38,767 nucleotides of DNA from Prevotella sp. (GTDB taxonomy: Bacteria > Bacteroidota > Bacteroidia > Bacteroidales > Bacteroidaceae). A program made the position numbers and the translations under genes. Of this stretch, positions 1 to 4,741 are shown in pieces. Position 1 is the stretch's first letter, and every line of letters starts with the position of its first letter. The stretch is taken from positions 1-38,767 of the forward strand of contig JAFZBK010000031.1 in NCBI GenBank assembly GCA_017561825.1, in the 5' to 3' direction. The notes under the pieces are model-generated. The model ran no database searches and had not been told where the DNA came from. It was given only the letters and a program-made list of their open reading frames with translations.

Positions 1-48
1 ACTCTTTTGTAGGTCTGATTGTAATACTACAAAATCTTCTTTTGTCAT
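1..48 (-). CDS. IS66-family accessory protein (N-terminal fragment, runs off window)
   Basis: A minus-strand ATG at 48 opens a frame with no stop to the window edge, giving 16 residues, MTKEDFVVLQSDLQKS. From memory this resembles the start of the small accessory ORF carried by Bacteroidetes IS66-type elements, which precedes the transposase. The position fits: it lies about 70 bases inside an inverted repeat that begins GTAA, the usual IS66 tip. A TAccTTTG box at 88-95 on the same strand could drive it. Only 16 residues are visible, so the family call rests mostly on the terminal repeat and the position. Confidence 0.5.
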   Translation of the reverse strand, partial: MTKEDFVVLQSDLQKS

Positions 49-116
49 GATACAGTAACAGTTGTAGTTGGGTGCACTATTGCGGGGCAAAGGTACAACT
101 TAACTACAACTGTTAC
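1..116 (-). mobile_element. Right end of a probable IS66-family insertion sequence
   Basis: A 15-base motif starting GTAACAG occurs in perfect inverted orientation at 55-69 and 102-116. The copy ending at 116, read inward, starts GTAA as IS66-family ends do. The first gene of the element would begin at 48 and read off the window. If 116 is the tip, the flanking octamer AAGGTGTA (117-124) should recur at the other end as the target duplication. The inner copy at 55-69 may be a second transposase-binding site or an operator over the promoter. The rest of the element is outside the window. Confidence 0.55.
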
Positions 117-119
117 AAG
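88..119 (-). promoter_or_regulatory. Outward-in promoter of the IS element
   Basis: TAccTTTG reads on the minus strand at 88-95. A CTTG at 116-119 lies 20 bases upstream and straddles the proposed insertion-sequence tip. Both lie within or beside the 15-base inverted repeats, so transposase binding could shut the promoter off. The -33 match is imperfect. Confidence 0.4.
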
Positions 120-141
120 GTGTATTTCTACGAATGCTTAC

Positions 142-196
142 AAAAATCTGTGCGTGCTTTTAACTAAATTGTCCCTTTGACCGAGTCCCTTTGACC
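142..196. repeat. 55-base repeat, inverted copy of 9215-9269
   Basis: Bases 142-196 are, by reading, the exact reverse complement of 9215-9269 over 55 bases. The element contains the GGTCAAA heptamer motif and the start of the 215-base structured repeat. It lies 26 bases from the insertion-sequence tip and directly downstream of the reverse transcriptase stop, so it bounds that gene on one side. Confidence 0.9.
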
Positions 197-199
197 TCC

Positions 200-1405
200 T
201 TACTCCTTATAAAACTCATTGACTAGGCTGCGGTAGCCAAGTCGTTTTAGTTGCGCATAATCCGTTCGGTAGTTAGCCTTGTTATGTTTCCCTGTGCCCA
301 GGAACCGGATGTTCTGCTGGAGATAATGGTCGATCTCCTTGAGACCGTCAGTCTTGTTGATCACTGGGAAGAACCAGCGCGACCAGGTGAGCGTTTCGGT
401 ATCGTCATTCTCAAAGAACACGCGGTTGAAACGGTTGATGAGACCTTTCATCGCCTTTTCGGGCTCGATATGGTTCTTGCTGCTCCAGCGTAGCAACGAC
501 ATCGTAGCACGCTTGATCTTCCCCTTCATCTTCTTTTTCGTGGCCTCCGAGATATCGATGTCATGACCATGACACTTGAATCCTAAGAACTCATAGGGTT
601 CATCGGGTGCGTATATCTTTTCTTTGGTGGGGTTTACTTCCAGTTGGTATTTCTGGAGGAACTCCGCCATCTTGTTTCTATAGGTATCCAGTGTGGCACG
701 GTTAGGCGCAAACAGGATGATGTCATCAGAATAGCGGGCATAAACCACATTGGCATCATGGAAATATTGGTCCACCTCTTTCAGATACACATCGGCCAGG
801 AATGGGGAGGTGGGCGTGCCTGCCATCACACCATGATGCTCCTGGATGATCTCACCGTTGTAAACCACCCGGTTATCGGTCAGCATCTTTTCAAAGAAAC
901 GATATAGCGGTTGATCGTTAGCTATCAGTTCTGCCAGCATCGGCAACAGGATGTCGATGGAAATGGAGTTGAAATAATCATGGATGTCGAGCTTGTAGGC
1001 CCACATCTGTCGGTCACCAATGGCTCGCCGTAAGTGGAAGATGGCATCACTGGCTTTGATGCCCCGTCGGAACGCGTAGCAGTTGGGCGAAAAGCATGCA
1101 TCGTAGTTGTAGAGCTGGAAGGCGATGAGTTTGAGGATCATCATCTCGTCGGGTGCGAAACTGTACACCACCCGTTTCTTGCCCGTACCCATCTTGTTGA
1201 TGATCTTCTTTTGGGGAATACCCAAGCTACCCCCCTGAGCAATCTTCAGTGCCAGCGGGAGGTATTCCTCGCGTTCCACATAAGTGTCGGCATCGACAAA
1301 CTCATGCCAGGTGAAACGACCTTTCATCAAACGGTAGGCAAGAAACGCTTCCCATGTTTCCTGTTGGGTTAGATCCTGTAAAATGGTCAAATGGTCAAAA
1401 GTCAA
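200..1405 (-). CDS. Orphan reverse transcriptase (group II-like, no maturase or HNH domain)
   Basis: The product is an RNA-directed DNA polymerase of about 400 residues. The polymerase core is intact: YKLDIHDYFNSI with the first catalytic Asp (about 137-148), MAGTPTSPF (194-202), YARYSDDI with the catalytic Asp pair (222-229) and FLGF (273-276). The C-terminal part, with HNKANY and LGYRSLV, is basic and has no recognisable endonuclease or maturase X domain. I see no retron NAxxH or VTG motifs. The listed start is a TTG inside a heptamer array, with an in-frame stop just upstream; a start a few codons later is equally possible, so the N-terminus is uncertain. A structured 260-base gap and a 172-residue gene lie upstream on the same strand. 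The lineage is unassigned; a defence-associated or unknown-group reverse transcriptase is possible but unproven. Confidence 0.88.
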   Translation of the reverse strand: MTFDHLTILQDLTQQETWEAFLAYRLMKGRFTWHEFVDADTYVEREEYLPLALKIAQGGSLGIPQKKIINKMGTGKKRVVYSFAPDEMMILKLIAFQLYNYDACFSPNCYAFRRGIKASDAIFHLRRAIGDRQMWAYKLDIHDYFNSISIDILLPMLAELIANDQPLYRFFEKMLTDNRVVYNGEIIQEHHGVMAGTPTSPFLADVYLKEVDQYFHDANVVYARYSDDIILFAPNRATLDTYRNKMAEFLQKYQLEVNPTKEKIYAPDEPYEFLGFKCHGHDIDISEATKKKMKGKIKRATMSLLRWSSKNHIEPEKAMKGLINRFNRVFFENDDTETLTWSRWFFPVINKTDGLKEIDHYLQQNIRFLGTGKHNKANYRTDYAQLKRLGYRSLVNEFYKE

Positions 1406-1490
1406 AGGTCAAAGGGATTCGGTCAAAAGTCAAAGGGATTTGGTCAAAGGTCAAAGGGAATCGGTCAAAGGGACTCGGTCAAAGGTCAAT
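1383..1490. repeat. GGTCAAA heptamer array
   Basis: About ten units of GGTCAAA, TGGTCAAA or AAGTCAAA alternate with short GGGATTC-type spacers. The array covers the 5' end and leader of the reverse transcriptase. Bases 1463-1485 are an inverted copy of part of 171-196 beyond the other end of the gene, and match 9215-9237 in direct orientation. Confidence 0.9.
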
Positions 1491-1514
1491 TTAAAGAAAA
1501 AGGGGAATGGTTTT

Positions 1515-1625
1515 GAATCCGCAAAATTGCGGATCACGAGAGGATACCTTGCCCAGTTGCCTGCAAAACATCGTTCTGTGGGTAAGGCTGCCTCCTCTGC
1601 AGGCGCAGCGTTGCTGCATCCCCTT
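1515..1625. other. Structured leader region upstream of the reverse transcriptase
   Basis: Three stems can be drawn by eye: a perfect 7-base stem (1517-1523 with 1528-1534), a 9-base stem with one G-U pair (1547-1555 with 1579-1587), and a small GCCT/AGGC hairpin (1590-1593 with 1601-1604) inside a CTGC/GCAG pairing. There is no open frame of note. On the minus strand it would be the 5' leader of the reverse transcriptase, or a separate small RNA. No known RNA family was recognised. Confidence 0.45.
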
Positions 1626-1639
1626 TTTCAAGTAATCTC

Positions 1640-1667
1640 TTGTTTCTTACTTCTTGCCTCTTGCTTC
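1640..1667. repeat. TTGcTTC heptamer array
   Basis: Four in-phase 7-base units (TTGTTTC, TTACTTC, TTGCCTC, TTGCTTC) end at the stop codon of the minus-strand gene at 1667-2185, so they lie in its 3' untranslated region. Confidence 0.75.
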
Positions 1668-2185
1668 TAATTTAAGAACTTGCGGATACGCCCGATGACA
1701 TAGCCTCTTTCGTTCGGCATCTGTGTGTAGAAGTTGATGTAGGGCATGCCTGACTTCTTGGCATACATCCGCGCAACGAGGTACTTCACATTGCTGTCGT
1801 GACTGTGTCCCTTGCCGAGCATGACCACTGCCTTGGGCGTTCCAGCGCTCTCAAGCACGAACGTGTAGGGCTGACCCCATTCGGCTTTATAGGCCTGCGT
1901 TGGACGCGTCTTGTAGAGCTGGAACTCATCGCTGACGAATCCAGCCAGGTCGGTCACCTTCACGTTCTCACGGATCGTGTAGGAAGAGAACTCGCTCTGC
2001 AGGATCTCCTTGAAGAAGGCATGCCATTCAGCGTCAGTCCTATAGATCTCCTCCGGCTCGGGTTCCGGCTCATACCGCTGTGCCGGACGTTCCTGTTGTG
2101 TCGGTGTCGCATCTTTCATGGAGTTGTCAATATAGTCTTTGGCAACATCCACAATCTTCTTTAATAAGATTTTTCCTAAATCCAT
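1667..2185 (-). CDS. Conserved-looking hypothetical protein, 172 residues
   Basis: I do not recognise this family. An amphipathic N-terminal helix (LGKILLKKIVDVAKDYI) is followed by a Pro/Glu-rich linker at about 38-48 and then an alpha/beta domain of about 120 residues. That domain contains TFVLESAGTPKAVVMLGKG and an Arg/Lys-rich end (GYVIGRIRKFLN). The C-terminal half loosely recalls nuclease-like or small-molecule-binding alpha/beta folds, but no catalytic signature is clear. It lies upstream of the reverse transcriptase on the same strand with a 261-base repeat-filled gap, so co-transcription is uncertain. A good promoter at 2213-2243 gives a leader of about 20 bases. Confidence 0.7.
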   Translation of the reverse strand: MDLGKILLKKIVDVAKDYIDNSMKDATPTQQERPAQRYEPEPEPEEIYRTDAEWHAFFKEILQSEFSSYTIRENVKVTDLAGFVSDEFQLYKTRPTQAYKAEWGQPYTFVLESAGTPKAVVMLGKGHSHDSNVKYLVARMYAKKSGMPYINFYTQMPNERGYVIGRIRKFLN

Positions 2186-2212
2186 AGTTTTCGTTTTTTA
2201 ATTAGTAGCATG

Positions 2213-2243
2213 CAAATATACGAATAAGTGAGCAAAGTACAAA
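2213..2243 (-). promoter_or_regulatory. Promoter of the 172-residue gene (shared-spacer family)
   Basis: TTTG, a 19-base spacer, then TATATTTG read on the minus strand toward the ATG at 2185. The spacer contains GCTCACTTATTCG, shared with promoters at 24928, 32484 and 35122. A degenerate second copy of the spacer and TACCTTGA lies just upstream at about 2286-2310. Confidence 0.8.
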
Positions 2244-2318
2244 ATAAATCTTGTTTATTTTTACTTTCGAGCGTGAGTATCTTCAAGGTACGATTAAGCG
2301 AGCAAAGTGGCTCTTCGT

Positions 2319-2533
2319 CAATTTAGTTGAAAGCGCGCACAGAATTTAAAAAAACCTTGAAAACCCTTGTTTGTGCTGTATGCTATTCAAGCATTCATCT
2401 ATAGGTATCAGTCAAATCCTCTTTATGCAAGCATAACCATTCTTTGACTAACACCTATAGATAGCCTTCGGCTTTACAGCCCAACCAAGAAAAACTACCG
2501 CTATCGCTAAAAAACCGAAATAGTTTTGGTATT
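2319..2533. repeat. Structured dispersed repeat, copy 1
   Basis: This copy matches 9240-9455 at nearly every position over about 215 bases. It forms a long stem: 2397-2406 with 2453-2462, then 2410-2416 with 2443-2449, with an apical TTATGC/GCATAA hairpin at 2423-2436. Smaller AUGCU/AGCAU and AGCC/GGCU hairpins lie on either side. In the minus orientation it directly follows the GxxExxY stop codon and includes the last nine codons of that gene. With 2186-2318, it accounts for the gap between that gene and its neighbour. Confidence 0.85.
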
Positions 2534-2803
2534 CACATCGTAATAGTACTTCTCGCATTGGTCTTTGACTGGAGCGAAATTATACAGTATACCTACTGGG
2601 GTGTTGGTCAGGCGCATATAATTCCACAACTGCTGACGCTGCTCGATGCCCAAAGAAGAAATGGCTTCCTGATAAACATATTCGTTCAGCCAAGGTCCTA
2701 GTTCCTTGTGAACATCTTGACAACAACCAATAATGTCGTAGACGTGTGATTTCAGTTGCGTTATAATATCTGTGTCGATGCTTGGACTATTGACGATCTT
2801 CAT
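2507..2803 (-). pseudogene. GxxExxY-type protein with its catalytic core deleted
   Basis: The N-terminal third (GCCQDVHKELGPWLNEYVYQ) is a clear GxxExxY signature, a family related to PD-(D/E)XK nucleases and usually about 125-140 residues long. The C-terminal part (QRQQLWNYMRLTNTPVGILYNF) also matches. Between YQEAISSLGIE and that segment, the roughly 40-residue stretch that normally holds the D...ExK-like core is missing, while the frame stays open for 98 residues. It is therefore an internally deleted, probably inactive copy. A second locus at about 9425-9455 keeps only the last nine codons. The cellular role of the family is not established. Confidence 0.75.
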
Positions 2804-2908
2804 TGTATTATCTTTTTTATGTAACGGGGCTTTTCTGCCTATTATTGCGTGAAACCATTGTTTTTGGGGTTTTTCGATTCTGTTGTTGATGCCGTAAGGC
2901 AGTTTGCG

Positions 2909-2958
2909 ATTCGTGTGTCAGTGAATACAAGTGCACTTGTATTCACTGATGCACGGAT
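2909..2958. repeat. Near-perfect 50-base palindrome
   Basis: Bases 2918-2949 form a perfect 32-base palindrome centred on GTGCAC. Pairing continues to 2909 and 2958 with three wobble pairs. It lies about 115 bases upstream of the GxxExxY remnant with no T-tract beside it. The rest of the 2804-3162 gap holds flank shared with 9468-9517, a short hairpin near 3054-3072 and a heptamer array. Confidence 0.8.
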
Positions 2959-3000
2959 TGAAAACAAGCGGGTGTTAACCCACAGACAACAGAAGCGGGT

Positions 3001-3050
3001 TTTCTTTGGTTTTTGTTTCGCTTCAACATAAATACGAGCGACGAGGAGGA
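3001..3050. repeat. Outer flank of structured repeat, copy 1
   Basis: About 50 bases nearly identical to 9468-9517. In copy 2 this flank lies only 12 bases beyond the structured element; here it is separated from it by 467 bases holding the GxxExxY remnant and the palindrome. This indicates that both loci come from one larger ancestral unit. Confidence 0.8.
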
Positions 3051-3122
3051 GTATGATAAAGCGCTGCTTTATGAAAATTGAAAAGTTGAAAAATTAATAT
3101 ATTGAATTTCAAAGGTAATCAT

Positions 3123-3147
3123 AAAGTTCAATGTTCAATGTTCAATT
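3123..3147. repeat. AATGTTC heptamer array
   Basis: AAAGTTC, AATGTTC, AATGTTC and a partial unit lie in 7-base phase, ending about 15 bases beyond the minus-strand stop of the sugar-phosphate transferase gene. Confidence 0.8.
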
Positions 3148-3162
3148 TAATCGGCTTGCCGA

Positions 3163-4278
3163 TTAAATGCTGTGGGGAACCCCTTCAACTTTTTTAATAA
3201 AATGATTAATGATTGCATGGAGCCCAATCCATAGGGCGAAATCAATGATCAGGATGTACGTGACATTCAGGTACCGGTTGATCAGGTAGTTGAACACCAT
3301 GTAGAACAGGGATAGACTGACAATGGTGATCACTACATAGCGCTTTGCCATGCCTGCCCGGATAAGCTTATGATGGATATGGTTACGATCAGGCATGAAC
3401 GGGTTACGTTTCTTGCGGATACGGTGCACCGCCACACGGAACACATCGAACAACGGTACCAGAAGGGCGCTGATGGCCACGATGACATGGTTGGTGACGT
3501 TCACTCCTTGTGCGCCCGTCAGACAGATGCGGAGGGCGAGGAAGCTGATAATGAAGCCAAGCGTGAGACTGCCCGTGTCGCCCATGAACAGCTTGTGTCC
3601 CCGTTTCTGGTTCCCGAACACATTATAGAACCAGAAGGGAACAACCACACCTAAGGTGGAGAAGGCTACGAGGGCATAGATGAGCTGTCGCTCCTTGATG
3701 AAGATGAGTCCGAAGGCCGTGAGGGCCAGGATGACCAGTCCGGAGGCCAATCCATCAACACCATCGATGAGGTTGAACGCATTGGTGATATACACCACGA
3801 TGAAGATGGTGAGCGGGTAGCTATACCGTGCCCGGAGCACATTGATGCCTAAGAACCCGTCGAGGTCGTGCAGCCATAAACCAGAGACTGCTAACAGCAG
3901 TCCGCAGATGATCTGTGCGATGAACTTGGAGCGGTAGGTGATACCGATCAGGTCGTCGCCCACGCCCACCACATACAGGATGGTGCCTCCCGCCAATAGG
4001 AAGAGGAACTCCTCGAGTACGATACGTTCAGGTACGTGGATGATATCGTAGCCCATGAGGTAGCGTACCGCCATGATAAGGGAGATGGAGATCACTACCA
4101 CGGGGTAGAACGACAGACCGCCGAGTCGCGGCACAGGCGTGTCGTGAATCTTCCGCTCATCGGGAACATCGTACAACTGGTGCTTGTGCGAGATCAGCAG
4201 GATGCGCGGGATGATGATGCAGGCCATGAGGGCTGACATCAGGAAGGCGGCGATGATGAATATGTAGGCTGCGGGCAC
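3163..4278 (-). CDS. WecA/MraY-like undecaprenyl-phosphate sugar-1-phosphate transferase
   Basis: This integral membrane enzyme would move a sugar-1-phosphate (in the family, usually GlcNAc-1-P) from a UDP-sugar to undecaprenyl phosphate, the first step in building a lipid-linked glycan. Evidence includes many membrane segments, GVGDDLIG (about 106-112) with the catalytic Asp pair, NLIDGVDGLASG (about 169-180), FMGDTGSL and the HIHH metal/UDP motif (about 301-304). The open frame extends to a GTG at 4332, but those 18 extra codons are encoded by a heptamer repeat, so I place the start at the GTG at 4278, before PAAYIFIIAAF. It follows the HAD, autokinase and rmlA genes on the same strand, which suggests capsule, exopolysaccharide or O-antigen synthesis. 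The exact sugar cannot be read. Confidence 0.88.
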   Translation of the reverse strand: MPAAYIFIIAAFLMSALMACIIIPRILLISHKHQLYDVPDERKIHDTPVPRLGGLSFYPVVVISISLIMAVRYLMGYDIIHVPERIVLEEFLFLLAGGTILYVVGVGDDLIGITYRSKFIAQIICGLLLAVSGLWLHDLDGFLGINVLRARYSYPLTIFIVVYITNAFNLIDGVDGLASGLVILALTAFGLIFIKERQLIYALVAFSTLGVVVPFWFYNVFGNQKRGHKLFMGDTGSLTLGFIISFLALRICLTGAQGVNVTNHVIVAISALLVPLFDVFRVAVHRIRKKRNPFMPDRNHIHHKLIRAGMAKRYVVITIVSLSLFYMVFNYLINRYLNVTYILIIDFALWIGLHAIINHFIKKVEGVPHSI

Positions 4279-4284
4279 GTGATA

Positions 4285-4325
4285 TAGTTTATAGTTGAAA
4301 GTTGAAAGTTTATAGTTTATAGTTT
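4285..4325. repeat. TAGTTTA heptamer array
   Basis: Six in-phase units (TAGTTTA, TAGTTGA, AAGTTGA, AAGTTTA, TAGTTTA, TAGTTT) sit between two minus-strand genes and include the stop codon of the upstream one. An apparent N-terminal extension of the downstream gene is encoded by this array. Confidence 0.85.
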
Positions 4326-4739
4326 CCACCACTTTTTCTTGGGTGGTTCGGGGTTATTCTCGGGCTGGCGCTCACGGATGATGTCGCGCCAGGTTTTGTT
4401 CTCAGAGATCATGCGGTAGATGGTGCCCCAGTCGGGCAGACCACCGATGTTTCGGTCATCAATGAAGACATCGACCTTGAGCTTGCGGGAGAAATGGATG
4501 TTCTTTTCCACATCCTCCTCGGGGAAGTCGCGGTTGATGGCATAGAAATCCACCCCGCGCTCATGGCACCAGTCGATGGCCTCCTGCAGGAGGTCACCCT
4601 CGCGCACCGACCATAGGATGAGCTGGTGCCGGTCGTTGATCAGCATGCGAAGGGTCTCTGTGGCGAACGGGATCTCCCGTCCGATGCGTGGATACTCATG
4701 CTCCACAATGGTTCCGTCGAAATCTACTGCTATTAACAT
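4317..4739 (-). CDS. HAD-superfamily hydrolase
   Basis: This is a small soluble phosphohydrolase-type protein of 140 residues. DFDGTIV at 6-12 supplies the nucleophile and acid/base Asp pair, LWSVREG supplies the second motif (Ser), and FIDDRNIGG at about 91-99 supplies the acidic pair. The length and pattern match the small Bacteroidales hydrolases often found in polysaccharide loci; the substrate is unknown. It starts two bases after the autokinase stop and ends within the heptamer array before the transferase, so the genes are probably co-transcribed. A short Pro/Lys tail (PEPPKKKWWKL) follows the fold. Confidence 0.8.
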   Translation of the reverse strand: MLIAVDFDGTIVEHEYPRIGREIPFATETLRMLINDRHQLILWSVREGDLLQEAIDWCHERGVDFYAINRDFPEEDVEKNIHFSRKLKVDVFIDDRNIGGLPDWGTIYRMISENKTWRDIIRERQPENNPEPPKKKWWKL

Positions 4740-4741
4740 TT

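Noticed and set aside
200-1666. Retron
   Set aside because: Retron NAxxH and VTG motifs are not visible, and the upstream structured gap has no recognisable msr/msd inverted-repeat arrangement.
1383-1670. 95-residue plus-strand open frame
   Set aside because: It is translation of the GGTCAAA array and structured gap, with Val-Lys-Gly repeats; no sign of a real protein.
200-2533. Diversity-generating retroelement
   Set aside because: The reverse transcriptase has YSDD and an SP-type motif 4, but no adenine-variable repeat pair was found; the nearby repeats differ at scattered sites, not at adenines.
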